Source of the DNA: JBCCGG01 sp039029395
GTDB lineage: Bacteria; Pseudomonadota; Alphaproteobacteria; Kiloniellales; JAKSDN01
Assembly: GCA_039029395.1 (NCBI GenBank)
Contig: JBCCGG010000006.1
Location: forward strand, 1 to 64,000
Direction of reading: 5' to 3'
Length of the DNA stretch: 64,000 bases
A model generated the notes under the pieces. That model was not told the origin of the DNA. It ran no database searches and saw only the letters and a program-made list of their open reading frames with translations. Positions within the stretch are counted from its first letter, which is position 1; every line of letters begins with the position of its first letter. Made by a program: the position numbers and the translations under genes. Positions 21,541 through 30,773 of the stretch are shown here, piece by piece.

Positions 21541-21711
21541 GGCTTGGTCTCCTCGTTTTAACTCGGAGCCTGTCGGGTACGAACTGGCTCTCGATCTTCG
21601 ATGAGCGTTCATTCGCCTCCTCCAACAGGGCACATGATACCGAGGCCTGCCCCATGGCAATGCGAGAAAACTCACACAGGAAATCCCAAGCGCCATCGCC
21701 AAAATTGGGGG

Positions 21712-21734
21712 GTTGAACGGGTTTTACGTTCAAC
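21712..21734. terminator. Perfect stem-loop 3' of the LysR gene
   Basis: GTTGAACG (21712-21719) pairs with CGTTCAAC (21727-21734) around a 7-nt loop, about 20 bp past the LysR stop on the minus strand. It is followed on that strand by a C run and AATTTT rather than an immediate T tract, so termination is plausible but not certain. Confidence 0.45.
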
Positions 21735-21753
21735 GTGGATAAGGGCCGATCGC

Positions 21754-22629
21754 CTAGACTTCCGCCAAGATCCAGGTCTTGAAGGCCTCCACATAGGGAT
21801 GGGAGTCGGCGCCTTCGGGCAGGATCAGATGGTAGTCGTCTTGGGCCGGGATAGAGAGATCGAAAGGCGCCGCCAGGCTGCCCTCGGCGATCAAGCCCTC
21901 GCACAGCACCATCGAGCCGAGCGCAACGCCGAGGCCCCGCTTGGCCATCTCGATAAGCGGCGCGATGGCATTGACGTAGTGGCCGCCGCGCTTCCTCAAG
22001 GCCGACGTGGCGGTTTCCTTCGCCCAATAGTCCCAGCTGTCGGCCATGGCGGTGCCGTGCAGCAGGGTTTCGCCCTTGAGGTCGGCCGGGCTCTTCAGGC
22101 GCTTGGCGACGGCGGGCGCGCAGACCGGGGTCAAGCGATCCTCGAACAGGGGCTCGCTTTGGACCCCTTGCCACTGGCCACGGCCGTAGCGGATCTCGAC
22201 GCTGGACGGCACGCCGGTGAAGTCGCTCGGCCAGAGCGCGGTCGCGATGTTCACCTTGACCTCCGGATGGCGCGCCAGAAAGCCCTCCAAGCGCGGTGCT
22301 AGCCAAAAGACCGAGAAGGCGAAGTTGGCCTTGATGTCCAGCTGGCTGCCTTGCTTGGGGGCCAGGAACTCGCCGGTGCCGGCGGCCAGCACGCTAAAGG
22401 CGTTCTCCACGCTGGGCAGATAACGCCGGCCCCCTTCGCTCAGCTGCAGGCTGCGCGGGCCCCGAAAGAACAGGGGCTGGCCCAGAAAGCCTTCCAGATG
22501 GCGGACCTGCTGGCTGACCGCCGACTGGGTGATGTGCAGCTCCTCGGCGGCGGCGGTGAAGCTCAAATGCCGGGCGGCGGCCTCGAAGGAGCGCAGCCAG
22601 TTGAGCGGCGGCAGGCGGTCGCGGACCAT
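21754..22629 (-). CDS. LysR-family transcriptional regulator, GcvA-like
   Basis: This 291-residue regulator has an N-terminal winged helix-turn-helix (about 8-66: LRSFEAAARHLSFTAAAEELHITQSAVSQQVRHLE) and a periplasmic-binding-protein-like effector domain (about 92-290). The opening LPPLNWLRSFEAAARHLSFTA is typical of the GcvA/TrpI branch. Start at ATG 22629 is supported by GGGAGG 7 nt upstream; a longer frame to 22707 is unlikely. It is divergent from the aldolase/desaturase operon and is the obvious candidate regulator of it. The inducer is unknown. Confidence 0.9.
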   Translation of the reverse strand: MVRDRLPPLNWLRSFEAAARHLSFTAAAEELHITQSAVSQQVRHLEGFLGQPLFFRGPRSLQLSEGGRRYLPSVENAFSVLAAGTGEFLAPKQGSQLDIKANFAFSVFWLAPRLEGFLARHPEVKVNIATALWPSDFTGVPSSVEIRYGRGQWQGVQSEPLFEDRLTPVCAPAVAKRLKSPADLKGETLLHGTAMADSWDYWAKETATSALRKRGGHYVNAIAPLIEMAKRGLGVALGSMVLCEGLIAEGSLAAPFDLSIPAQDDYHLILPEGADSHPYVEAFKTWILAEV

Positions 22630-22654
22630 GGGCGGGCCTCCCAAATCGAGCAAA

Positions 22655-22674
22655 AGTAATGTATAAGTCTTACT
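22655..22674. promoter_or_regulatory. Candidate LysR binding dyad
   Basis: AGTAA (22655-22659) and TTACT (22670-22674) are inverted across 10 nt, with a nested TAAG-T-CTTA at 22664-22672. It lies in the divergent gap between the LysR gene and the aldolase operon, 26 bp from the LysR start. Size and AT-rich symmetry fit a LysR site, but similar dyads can occur by chance. Confidence 0.35.
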
Positions 22675-22802
22675 AATGCCCATGACGCTGGATTTGTCGT
22701 TTGTCAAGCGCCACGGCTTGGCGCCACAGTGGTCGGGTGAGCGGCGCCGTCGCCCAGGACGGCCGGCCGTGGTTCAATTGCGGTCTGGAAAAGGAGCGCG
22801 CG

Positions 22803-23567
22803 ATGTCGGTTCAGGCTCTCGAAACCTCCGATGCCTCTCCGGCCTTCTGGCAGGAGCGGGTCGATCTGGCCGCCGCCTTTCGCTTGGCGGCCCAATACAA
22901 CTTCCATGAGGCGGTCGCCAACCACTTCAGCCTGGCGCTCGACGAGACCGGTGAGCGGCTTCTGATCAATCCTTTTGGCCGGCACTTCTCGCGCATTAAG
23001 GCGAGCGAGCTTCTGGTGCTCGACGAGACCAACGCCCAAGAGGCCATGGATGCGCGCCGGGTCGAGACCACGGCCTGGTGCATCCACGGGCCGATCCACC
23101 GGATCGCGCCACGGGCGCGCTGCGTGCTGCACACTCACATGAAGTACGCCACGGTGCTGACCTGCCTGAAGGACAGCAACTTGCCGCCGATCGACCAGAA
23201 CACCATGCGCTTCTTCGGCCAGGTGGCGGTCGACGAGGGTTTCGAAGGCATGGCCACGACCGAGACGGAAGGCGCGCGTCTGGCCGGCGTGCTGGGCGAC
23301 AAGAGCGTGCTGGTCATGGGCAACCACGGCGCCCTGGTGGTCGGGCGCTCCGTCGCCGAGGCCTTCGACACCCTCTACTACTTCGAGCGTGCCTGCGAGA
23401 CCCTGTTGACCGCCTACATGACCGGCAAGGAATTGCGGGTCTGCTCGGACGCGGTGGCGCGGCAGACCGCCGCCGAGTGGGCGGTTTACCTCGAGGACGC
23501 CTGCGATCTTCACTTTGCCGAGCTGAAGGCCATGCTCGACGAGCAGTCGCCTGGCTACAAGGACTGA
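22803..23567 (+). CDS. Class II aldolase/adducin-domain protein
   Basis: This 254-residue cytoplasmic enzyme of the fuculose-phosphate aldolase family uses zinc to cleave or decarboxylate aldol-type substrates. The zinc-binding HTHMKY (about residue 114-119) and the distal His of VMGNHGALVVG (about 180) are present, and the N-terminal NFHEAVANHFSL segment fits the substrate loop. Start at ATG 22803 follows AAAAGGAG. It is the first gene of an operon with a desaturase-fold enzyme (4-nt gap), a Rieske protein, a reductase and a DddP-like enzyme. Within it this protein could process an aldol-type product of the oxygenase; that is inference. Confidence 0.82.
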   Translation: MSVQALETSDASPAFWQERVDLAAAFRLAAQYNFHEAVANHFSLALDETGERLLINPFGRHFSRIKASELLVLDETNAQEAMDARRVETTAWCIHGPIHRIAPRARCVLHTHMKYATVLTCLKDSNLPPIDQNTMRFFGQVAVDEGFEGMATTETEGARLAGVLGDKSVLVMGNHGALVVGRSVAEAFDTLYYFERACETLLTAYMTGKELRVCSDAVARQTAAEWAVYLEDACDLHFAELKAMLDEQSPGYKD

Positions 23568-23571
23568 CGCC

Positions 23572-24546
23572 ATGACCGTCGTCGCCACGACGCCGCAGAC
23601 CTCGGGCGTCACCATCGACAAGAAGACCCTGAAGCAGCTCATGCGGCGCAGCGACCGGCCCGGGCTGATCCACCTTGGGCTCTGGGTCTTGTTCCTAACC
23701 GCCAGCGGCCTGCTGCTGCACCTCAGTCTGGGCACCTGGGCGGTCATTCCGGCCATGGTGCTCTATGGCGCGATCCTGACCGTACCGACCTATGCGCTCT
23801 CTCACGAGTGCGCCCACGGCACCGCGTTCCGCACCCGCTGGCTCAACGAGGCGGTCTTCTGGGTCACCTCGCTGATTTATCTGGAGGGCCCGCACTTCCG
23901 GCGCTACGCCCACGCCCGCCACCACACCTACACCTGGATGCGCGGCGCCGACGCCCAGATGCCGTTTCACACGCCGATCACTTTCAAGGGCTGGCTGCTC
24001 GAGATCTCGGGCATCGGCCAGTACCTCTACGACGCCAAGCACATGGTGCGCTGCGCGCTGGGCCGCTTCGATCCTGAGGTGGTGGAGTTCACGCCGGCCT
24101 CGGAGCTGCCCAAGCTCAAGATCGAGGCGCGGATTTTCCTGGCGATCTACATCGGCGGCACGGCCGCGACGATTGCGACCGGTGCCCTTTGGCCGGTCAT
24201 CTACCTGCTGATCCCGCGCTTGGTAGGTGCCGTGGTAATGCAGCTTTTCACCATCATCCAGCACGCCGAGATGGAGGAGAACCAGCCGGACCTGCGCAAG
24301 TCGACCCGCTCGTTCCGCACCCCTTGGTTCGGCCGCTTCCTCTATGCCAACATGCACCATCACGTGGAGCATCACCTCTATCCGACCGTGCCCTTTCACG
24401 CCCTGCCGAAACTGAACGCCGAGATCGCCCATCACCTGCCGGCGCCGGACCGGGGTCTGCTGCGTACAAACCTGGAGGTGCTCGGCGCGGTGCTGCGGCG
24501 CAGTCTGAAGCGCGAGGCGCAGGTGACCGAGGGCTCGACGGCATGA
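23572..24546 (+). CDS. Membrane fatty acid desaturase-fold di-iron oxygenase
   Basis: This 324-residue integral membrane protein has the three histidine clusters of the desaturase/hydroxylase superfamily: HECAHG (about residue 79), HARHH (about 113) and HHHVEHH (about 262), which hold the di-iron centre. Four or more hydrophobic helices lie between them. The family includes acyl desaturases, alkane and xylene hydroxylases and ring hydroxylases. Its ATGA overlap with a Rieske ferredoxin gene, followed by a ferredoxin reductase, indicates a dedicated three-component oxygenase rather than housekeeping lipid desaturation. The substrate is unknown. Confidence 0.85.
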   Translation: MTVVATTPQTSGVTIDKKTLKQLMRRSDRPGLIHLGLWVLFLTASGLLLHLSLGTWAVIPAMVLYGAILTVPTYALSHECAHGTAFRTRWLNEAVFWVTSLIYLEGPHFRRYAHARHHTYTWMRGADAQMPFHTPITFKGWLLEISGIGQYLYDAKHMVRCALGRFDPEVVEFTPASELPKLKIEARIFLAIYIGGTAATIATGALWPVIYLLIPRLVGAVVMQLFTIIQHAEMEENQPDLRKSTRSFRTPWFGRFLYANMHHHVEHHLYPTVPFHALPKLNAEIAHHLPAPDRGLLRTNLEVLGAVLRRSLKREAQVTEGSTA

Positions 24547-24860
24547 GTGGCTGGATCAAGGTCTGCGCGGCCGAGGAGATCGACGAGGAGGACGTGATCC
24601 GCTTCGACCATGGCGGGCGGACCTACGCGGTCTACTACACGCCCTCGGGCCACTACGCGACCGACGGTGTCTGCACCCACGAGGAAGCCCATCTGGCCGA
24701 CGGCCTGGTGATCGACGATATCATCGAGTGCCCCTTGCATCAGGGCCGCTTCCACATTCCCAGCGGCAAGGCCAAGAGCCCGCCGGTCTGCGTCGATCTC
24801 AAGACCTATCCGGTCAAGCAAGAGGCCGGCGACCTCTTCATCCAGCTACCGGCGGTTTAA
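24543..24860 (+). CDS. Rieske [2Fe-2S] ferredoxin
   Basis: This 105-residue soluble electron carrier has cluster ligands in CTHEEAHLADG (Cys44, His46) and CPLHQGRF (about Cys63, His66), the typical CxH...CxxH spacing. Its ATG overlaps the desaturase-fold gene's stop (ATGA) and the reductase gene begins 4 nt after its own stop. It should pass electrons from the FAD reductase to the di-iron oxygenase. Length and motif match ferredoxins of multicomponent oxygenases. Confidence 0.92.
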   Translation: MSGWIKVCAAEEIDEEDVIRFDHGGRTYAVYYTPSGHYATDGVCTHEEAHLADGLVIDDIIECPLHQGRFHIPSGKAKSPPVCVDLKTYPVKQEAGDLFIQLPAV

Positions 24861-24864
24861 GGCC

Positions 24865-26118
24865 ATGAGCCGCGGCGCGCCAATCGTCATCCTGGGCGCC
24901 GGCCACGCCGGCGGGCGCTCGGCCGAGTGGCTGCGCCGCCTGGGTTACGACGGCGAGCTGATCCTGCTCGGCGCCGAACCTTATCTGCCCTACGAGCGCC
25001 CGCCGCTTTCCAAGGGCCTCTTGACCGGCGCCCAGGCGCCGGCCGATTGCCACCTGCAGGACGAGGGCTTCTACCGGGATAACGGCATCGAGCTCAGGCT
25101 CGGTGACGCGGCATCGGCGCTAAGCCCGCGCGACAAGCGCGTGACCTTGGCCGACGGCGCCACGCTCGCCTTTGGCAAGCTGGTGATCGCGACCGGCGCC
25201 CGGCCCCGGCGCCTTGCCCTACCCGGCGGCGAGCTGGAGGGCGTTTGCTATCTGCGCGATATCGCCCATTCCCTTGAGCTGATCGAGCACCTCACGCCAG
25301 GCGCCCGCCTGGTCGTGGTCGGCGGCGGATTCATCGGGCTCGAGGTCGCGGCCAGCGCCCGTAAGCAGGGCGCCGAGGTGGTCGTGCTCGAAGCCGCGCC
25401 CCAGGTGCTCGGCCGGGGGCTGCCGGCTTCGGTCGCCGAAGACATGGTGGCCCTGCACGCGGCCGAGGGCGTCGAGATTTGCACCGGCGCCCAGCTCGCA
25501 TCGATCGAGGGGCAGGGCCGGGTCAGCGCGGTGACGCTAAAGGACGGCACCCGCTTGGAAGCCTCGGCGGTCCTGATCGGCGTCGGCATCGTGCCGAACG
25601 TCGAGCTGGCGGCGGCCGCCGGACTGCCCTGCGACGATGGAATTTTGGCCGGCACCGATTGCGCGACCGAGGCGCTCGACATCTTTGTGGTTGGCGACAC
25701 GGCGCGCGCCACCAACGCCCGCTACGGCCGGCAGATCCGTTTGGAATCCTGGCAAAATGCCGAGCAGCAGGCCGAGATCGCGGCCCGCGCCGTAATGGGC
25801 GAGGGTCCCCGCTGGGAGGCCGTGCCTTGGGTCTGGTCGGACCAGCACGGTTGGAACCTGCAGGTCACCGGTTTCCCGACCGACGGCGCCCACTTCGTCG
25901 CCCGCGGCCGGGCGGCCGAGGGCAAGGCGCTCGGCTTCGCGCTCGACCGGGACGGCGCCCTTGTCGGCGCCACGGCCCTGGGCCAAGGTCTATCTGCGGC
26001 AAAGGATCTGCGGGTCGCCCAGATGCTGATCGAGCGCGGGGCTCGGCCCGACCCGGCGGCGCTCGCCGATCCCAGCGCCAATCTCAAGGCGCTGCTCAAG
26101 CAAAGCCAAGCGGCTTAA
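24865..26118 (+). CDS. FAD-dependent ferredoxin reductase
   Basis: This 417-residue reductase of the rubredoxin/ferredoxin reductase type (BphA4/PuxA-like) moves electrons from NAD(P)H to the Rieske ferredoxin. It has an N-terminal FAD-binding motif (VILGAGHAGGRSAEWLRRLG, about 8-27), YERPPLSKGLL, a second dinucleotide fold (VVVGGGFIGLEVAASA, about 150-165) for the pyridine nucleotide, and VGDTA for the FAD. The C-terminal reductase dimer-like domain (about 320-410) is present. It sits between the Rieske and DddP-like genes, completing the electron chain of the oxygenase. Confidence 0.92.
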   Translation: MSRGAPIVILGAGHAGGRSAEWLRRLGYDGELILLGAEPYLPYERPPLSKGLLTGAQAPADCHLQDEGFYRDNGIELRLGDAASALSPRDKRVTLADGATLAFGKLVIATGARPRRLALPGGELEGVCYLRDIAHSLELIEHLTPGARLVVVGGGFIGLEVAASARKQGAEVVVLEAAPQVLGRGLPASVAEDMVALHAAEGVEICTGAQLASIEGQGRVSAVTLKDGTRLEASAVLIGVGIVPNVELAAAAGLPCDDGILAGTDCATEALDIFVVGDTARATNARYGRQIRLESWQNAEQQAEIAARAVMGEGPRWEAVPWVWSDQHGWNLQVTGFPTDGAHFVARGRAAEGKALGFALDRDGALVGATALGQGLSAAKDLRVAQMLIERGARPDPAALADPSANLKALLKQSQAA

Positions 26119-26128
26119 GGGGAAACCC

Positions 26129-27451
26129 ATGGACGACACGGTGATCAAGCCGATGCAATCCCAAACCCAGCATGTCAAGGGGCCGATGGTCGAGCCCAAG
26201 GGTTACCGGGAGCTGACCTTGAAAGAGGCGGCGCGCAAGACACCGCCGACGCTGATGACCGACACCGAAGCGCTGATCGACATGGACAAGATGCGGCGCT
26301 ACCGCATGGCCCGTCTGCGCGCCGAGATCCGGGCCCGGGATCTGGCCGGCGTCGTGCTCGGTTCGCCCCATTCGATCCGCTATGCCACGGGCCTGCGCAA
26401 CTGCATGATCTTTCAAGCCCACATTCCGGCGACCTATCTTTTCGTGCCGGCCGAGGGCCCGGCGGTGCTATTCGATTCCCAGCCCGGTCGTTTCACCGGA
26501 CAGGAGCTGCCGACCATCGACGAGATTTCGCCCGACGTGCTGCCGCTCAACTACATGTTCGCCGGCGACCGGGCCGCCGAGTGGTTCGGCCACTGGGCCG
26601 GCCAGATCGCCGAGCTGGTGGCGCGCGACGGTGGCGCCAACAGACGGGTCGCGATCGAGGCCTTCAGCCCCTTCGCGCCGGGCGCGCTGGCCGAGCGGGG
26701 GCTCGAGGTGACAGACGCCGGCAACGTGGTCGCGCAGGCCCGCAACATCAAGTCGCCCGAGGAGATCCTTTGCATCAACCACGTGATCGCGGTGGCTGAG
26801 GACGGCATGGCGCGCATGCACGCCAACCTGCGCGCCGGTCTGACCGAGACCCAGCTCTGGGCCTACCTGTGGCAGGCCAACATGGAGGCCGGCGGCGACT
26901 TCATGGAGTGCCGCCTGCTGGCTTCGGGCGACCGCACCAACCCCTGGCAGCAGGAGGCCGGCAGCAAGCGCATTCGGCCCGGCGACCTGGTCGGTTTCGA
27001 CACCGACATGGTCGGCCCCTTCGGCTATTTCGCCGACATCAGCCGCACCTTCTTCTGCGGCCCCGGCAGGCCGAGCGATCATCAGAAAGAGCTCTACAAG
27101 CGCGCCCACGAGGAGATCACCTACAACATGGAGCTGATGCAGCCGGGCATGGGCTTTCGCGAGGTCACGGAAAAGGCCTTTCGCCAGCCCGAGCGCTTCC
27201 GTCGCCAGCACTACCCGGCGCTTGCCCATGGGTGCGGCATGTCTGACGAGTGGCCGGTGATCTTTTATCCCGAAGACGCCCAGTTCATCTACGACGGCGT
27301 GCTGGAGCCCGGCATGGTAATGTCGGTGGAAAGCTATGTTGGCGAGTTCGGCGGCCACGAGGGCGTCAAGCTCGAGCAGATGGTGCTGATCCTCGACGAC
27401 GGCTACGAGTTGCTCTCGACCTTCCCCTACGAAGAGCAGCTCCTGGGCTAA
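26129..27451 (+). CDS. M24-family metalloprotein, DddP-like (possible DMSP lyase)
   Basis: This 440-residue protein has the pita-bread fold of M24 peptidases. All six metal ligands are present: Asp291, Asp293, Asp303, His367, Glu401 and Glu416. The surrounding sequence (RLLASGDRTNPW, FDTD, HGCGMSDEWP) resembles DddP, the M24 member that cleaves dimethylsulfoniopropionate to DMS and acrylate. As I recall them, the DddP residues Tyr366 and Asp377 correspond here to Tyr362 and Asp373. Related M24 proteins of unknown function share much of this, so DMSP lyase activity is a hypothesis. It ends the aldolase/oxygenase operon, 10 nt after the reductase, with ribosome site AAGGGGAAACCC. Confidence 0.7.
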   Translation: MDDTVIKPMQSQTQHVKGPMVEPKGYRELTLKEAARKTPPTLMTDTEALIDMDKMRRYRMARLRAEIRARDLAGVVLGSPHSIRYATGLRNCMIFQAHIPATYLFVPAEGPAVLFDSQPGRFTGQELPTIDEISPDVLPLNYMFAGDRAAEWFGHWAGQIAELVARDGGANRRVAIEAFSPFAPGALAERGLEVTDAGNVVAQARNIKSPEEILCINHVIAVAEDGMARMHANLRAGLTETQLWAYLWQANMEAGGDFMECRLLASGDRTNPWQQEAGSKRIRPGDLVGFDTDMVGPFGYFADISRTFFCGPGRPSDHQKELYKRAHEEITYNMELMQPGMGFREVTEKAFRQPERFRRQHYPALAHGCGMSDEWPVIFYPEDAQFIYDGVLEPGMVMSVESYVGEFGGHEGVKLEQMVLILDDGYELLSTFPYEEQLLG

Positions 27452-27634
27452 GCGTGCGGCGGTGCAGCCGATAAAAGGCTCGAGACGATCAAGGTCAGAT
27501 CATGCCATTGAAGCTGCGATCGACGATTCTAGAGTTGGTCGCGCGATCTCCCACGAGATGATGTGTGCACGGCCTTTGAAGTAGTTACATCATGACGAAG
27601 GAGATTGGCCGTTCGGCCTCTTCTAGGCGCAGCC

Positions 27635-27958
27635 TCAGGCCGCTGCGCCGTTCGCCACCACTTGGTGATCGTCCTCGTAGAGGATCTCGCCGGGATCTTC
27701 GGTCGTGATCATGGTGACCCGGTGGCCCATGGTCTCGAGCAGGGCGGCCAGGTCGTGGGCTTGGTCCAGGTGCTGGCTGGCGCTCGCCTTGAACCAGGCG
27801 AGACCGCCGTCTTCCGCCGGGCTCTCGAGCGCTTCCTCGAACCAGTCGATCAGGGTGGAGAGCTCGGCCTCTTTGGCGCCGGAGACCTCTTCGCCCTGGC
27901 ACAGATCTTGCGCTGCCTGGAGCATCTCGGCATGCGGTACTTCGAAACGCGCGAACAT
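27635..27958 (-). CDS. Small acidic hypothetical protein
   Basis: This 107-residue acidic, probably helical soluble protein has many Glu, Asp and Ala residues and a motif-free sequence (FARFEVPHAEMLQAAQDLCQ at the start). Start chosen at ATG 27958; a TTG at 28009 would add 17 residues, and neither has a strong ribosome site. It is divergent from the P450-like gene. No family recognised. Confidence 0.55.
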   Translation of the reverse strand: MFARFEVPHAEMLQAAQDLCQGEEVSGAKEAELSTLIDWFEEALESPAEDGGLAWFKASASQHLDQAHDLAALLETMGHRVTMITTEDPGEILYEDDHQVVANGAAA

Positions 27959-28070
27959 TTTTTCGTTCCCCCGCTGTTGTCGTTCTGCGTCTGAAGAAGC
28001 CTCGATCACAAGCCTTTAACATTTGATGAAGCTGGTCGGCTCTATAGTCTTAACCTTAAGGCAAAGGCAT

Positions 28071-29534
28071 ATGACCAGCGTACTCCCCTATCTCACAGGC
28101 GTGATCCTGGCCTGGCCGCTGTGGCGCACCATCGGCCGGCCGGACGTCGCCCACCTAATGGGCGCCAGCCAGCGGGCTCGGGTTCTGGTGGCCGGGATAG
28201 GCGGGTTCTACGTCATCGTCAGCCTGGCGGCCTTTCTGGGGCCGCCCGCGCTACAGGTTGGCCTCGCCTTGCTTTCGCTCGCCATCTTGGGCGTCTTTCT
28301 CTACTGCACGGCGCCCGGGTTCGGCCGGCGCGGGGGCTTGCCGCCCGGATCGCTATTGCCCTTCGGGTACATGGAGCAGGTCGACGACCGGTTCCTGCTC
28401 AAGCAGGCCGCGCAACACGGCGGGGTCTTCAAGATCATTCAGGCCTGGCAGCCAACCATCTGCCTGGTTGGCATGGAGCGCATCGGTACCCTTCTGCGCC
28501 AGCACGACACTCGTATGGCCCGGGTCGAGATGCCCTACAGCCGCCTGATCCCGAATGGCTTCCTGCGCTACATGGGCCGCACGGCCCACGAGCGCTATCG
28601 GCCCCATTTGGCCAAGGCGGTCGCGCTGGCCGGCGACGAGGACAAGGCCCCCGTGCTCGAAGCGTCACTGGCGGCGGGGTTAGCCCGGATCGAGGTGGCC
28701 GATTTCGCGCCCGTCGACGTGCTGCCGGCCATCGTTCAGCGGCTCTTCATCCAGATCTTCTTCGGCGTTGCCGCGGAAAGCGACGACATGCACCGCGCCG
28801 AGGTGCTTTACGGGACGCTGGGTTGCCGCCACTTGACGCAAGCCCGGTCCAAGACCGGCGGCGCGGCCCTGGGTGAGCTGGTAACCTTGGTGCGCGACAT
28901 TCAGGCGCAGGAGTCGCAGCCGGTTTGCGCGCTCGGCACCTTGGTCGCGGAAGATCGCAGCGTGCTCGGGGACGAAACCGTCGTGGCGAATCTGGTTTGC
29001 ATGGTTCAGGTCGGCTCCCACGACCTGGCGAGCCTGCTGGTCTGGGTCTGGAAGCTGCTTTCCGACAACCCCGATTGGCAATCTCGCTTGCGCATGGAGC
29101 TGGATCGGGGCGAAACGGGCTCGGCCGGGCGGATCATCTCGGAGAGCCTGCGCCTGGAGCAGAGCGAATACCTAAAGCGCCGCGCGCTCGAGACCTTGGA
29201 CTTCGAGGGCTTCAAGATTCCCAAGGGCTGGAACGTGCAGATGTGCCTGCGCGAAAGCCACCAAGACCAGGCGGTCTTCGAGCAGCCACGGGTGTTCAAC
29301 CCGGATCGCTTCCTCGGTGACGCCCCGCCGGCGAAGGGTTACGCCCCCTTCGGCATGGGCCGGCGCGGCTGCCCGGCGCAGCTCGTCACCTATCTCCTGG
29401 GTACCTGCTTCCTGCGCGCGCTGATTGGCCGCTACGACTGGCAGGTGGTGCGCGAGGGCACGCGCGCTCACAACGGCTTTCACTGGACGCCCAGCCCGGC
29501 CTTTCGAGTGAAGCTATTGCCGCGCAGCGCGTGA
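28071..29534 (+). CDS. Cytochrome P450-like protein, membrane-anchored
   Basis: This 487-residue protein opens with hydrophobic helices (about 1-90, probably three membrane segments), which is unusual for bacterial P450s. A P450 domain follows. The heme-binding segment FGMGRRGCPAQ (Cys near residue 446), the ExxR motif in SESLRLE and the PERF-like FNPDRF are visible. The I-helix reads VGSHDLASL and lacks the usual acid-Thr pair used for O2 activation, so activity may be atypical (peroxygenase, isomerase or none). Start at ATG 28071 is favoured by AAAGG 3 nt upstream; 28026 is an alternative. No redox partner lies beside it. Confidence 0.75.
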   Translation: MTSVLPYLTGVILAWPLWRTIGRPDVAHLMGASQRARVLVAGIGGFYVIVSLAAFLGPPALQVGLALLSLAILGVFLYCTAPGFGRRGGLPPGSLLPFGYMEQVDDRFLLKQAAQHGGVFKIIQAWQPTICLVGMERIGTLLRQHDTRMARVEMPYSRLIPNGFLRYMGRTAHERYRPHLAKAVALAGDEDKAPVLEASLAAGLARIEVADFAPVDVLPAIVQRLFIQIFFGVAAESDDMHRAEVLYGTLGCRHLTQARSKTGGAALGELVTLVRDIQAQESQPVCALGTLVAEDRSVLGDETVVANLVCMVQVGSHDLASLLVWVWKLLSDNPDWQSRLRMELDRGETGSAGRIISESLRLEQSEYLKRRALETLDFEGFKIPKGWNVQMCLRESHQDQAVFEQPRVFNPDRFLGDAPPAKGYAPFGMGRRGCPAQLVTYLLGTCFLRALIGRYDWQVVREGTRAHNGFHWTPSPAFRVKLLPRSA

Positions 29535-29939
29535 CTACTGCTTGGCGACCTTTTCGATCTGCGCCAGCTCCGCCAGCCACGGCTGGGCCGAGCGGTGCCA
29601 GACCTGCATCGTGGGGATTAGCTGGTCGCGCTGCGTGACCGCACCGACCCGTAGGTTATAGACCCGTTCGCCGCCGCCGACCGTGGCGGCATAGAGCCCC
29701 GCGCCGCAATCGCCGCAAAAGGCCTGTTCCCGGTGATTGCCGCTTTCCGCGACCTTGACGTAGATCTTGGGTTCGCCGCGCAGCAGAGTGAAGGCACCGG
29801 GTAGGGTTGGCGCGACGGTGCGAAAGGCCGAGGCCGACAGGGTCTGGCAATCGCTGCAGTGGCAGATCTTGACGTCCTCCAGGTCGATCTCCGCCTCAAA
29901 GGCGATCTTGCCGCAGTGGCAGGCGCCGTCGATCTTCAT
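29535..29939 (-). CDS. GFA-family (glutathione-dependent formaldehyde-activating type) protein
   Basis: This 134-residue single-domain protein has the zinc-binding Cys pattern of the GFA family: CHCGKI at the N-terminus, CHCSDC about 20 residues later, and CGDCGAG in the second half. Family members include a formaldehyde-glutathione adduct-forming enzyme, but most are uncharacterised. The ATG lies at 29939. It is convergent with the P450 gene, the two stops being adjacent. A second GFA protein is encoded at 39604-40044. Confidence 0.85.
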   Translation of the reverse strand: MKIDGACHCGKIAFEAEIDLEDVKICHCSDCQTLSASAFRTVAPTLPGAFTLLRGEPKIYVKVAESGNHREQAFCGDCGAGLYAATVGGGERVYNLRVGAVTQRDQLIPTMQVWHRSAQPWLAELAQIEKVAKQ

Positions 29940-29990
29940 GAGCGTTTTCTCCTTAAGGCCCGGTTGGCGTCCATGCTAACCTAACGCGTC

Positions 29991-30722
29991 ATGCGTCTCT
30001 ATGCCGAGCTTGCCCCCTGGTTTCATCTGGTCAGCGATCCGGCGGGCTATGAGAAGGAAGCGGCCCACATCGTCGCGCTGGCCGAGGCTGCCTGCGAGGG
30101 GCGGCCGGAGACCTTGCTCGAGCTGGGCGCGGGCGGCGGGTGCAGTGGCAGCCACCTAAAGCAGCGCTTTTTGTGCACCCTAAGCGATATCTCGGCCGAG
30201 ATGCTCGAGGTCAACCGGTCGCTCAATCCGGAGTGCGAGCACGTCCTGGGCGACATGCGCACGCTCAGGCTCGGGCATCTGTTCGATGTGGTGCTGATCC
30301 ACGATGCGATCGGCTACATGACCAGCGAGGACGACCTGGGCGCCGCGATCGAAACCGCGGCCGAGCACCTGAGGCCCGGCGGCGCGGCGATTCTGATCCC
30401 CGACGAGACGACCGAGAGCTTTGCCCCCGGAACCCGCCACGGCGGCCACGACGGCGGCGACGGCCGGGCCTTGCGCTTCCTGGAATGGAGCCATCCGGCC
30501 GAGCCCAATGGAACCAGCTACCAGACCGATTACGTCGTGGTTATGCGCGAAGCCGGCCAGCCGCCGCGGGTCGAGCTGGACCGTCACCGCTTCGGCCTCT
30601 TTTCCCGGGACACCTGGCTTCGCCTGGTCCGCGCCGCCGAACTCGAACCGCTCGAGCTGGAGATCAAAGATCCACACGCAGGCGAGCACGTGGTCTTTGT
30701 CGCCCGCGCGCCAATCAGCTAG
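29991..30722 (+). CDS. Class I SAM-dependent methyltransferase
   Basis: This 243-residue soluble enzyme has a Rossmann-fold methyltransferase core. The SAM-binding motif I is LLELGAGGGCSGSHL (about 43-57), followed by TLSDISAEML (motif II acidic region) and VVLIHDAIGYM. The C-terminal half contains a small beta insertion (about 125-190) as in Tam-like and sugar methyltransferases. The substrate cannot be inferred. It stands alone, divergent from the GFA gene and 51 nt before the aminotransferase. Confidence 0.85.
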   Translation: MRLYAELAPWFHLVSDPAGYEKEAAHIVALAEAACEGRPETLLELGAGGGCSGSHLKQRFLCTLSDISAEMLEVNRSLNPECEHVLGDMRTLRLGHLFDVVLIHDAIGYMTSEDDLGAAIETAAEHLRPGGAAILIPDETTESFAPGTRHGGHDGGDGRALRFLEWSHPAEPNGTSYQTDYVVVMREAGQPPRVELDRHRFGLFSRDTWLRLVRAAELEPLELEIKDPHAGEHVVFVARAPIS

Positions 30723-30773
30723 GCTGCACCCGGCTTTGTCAAGACGACGGACCACATCGGGGAGCATGACTTT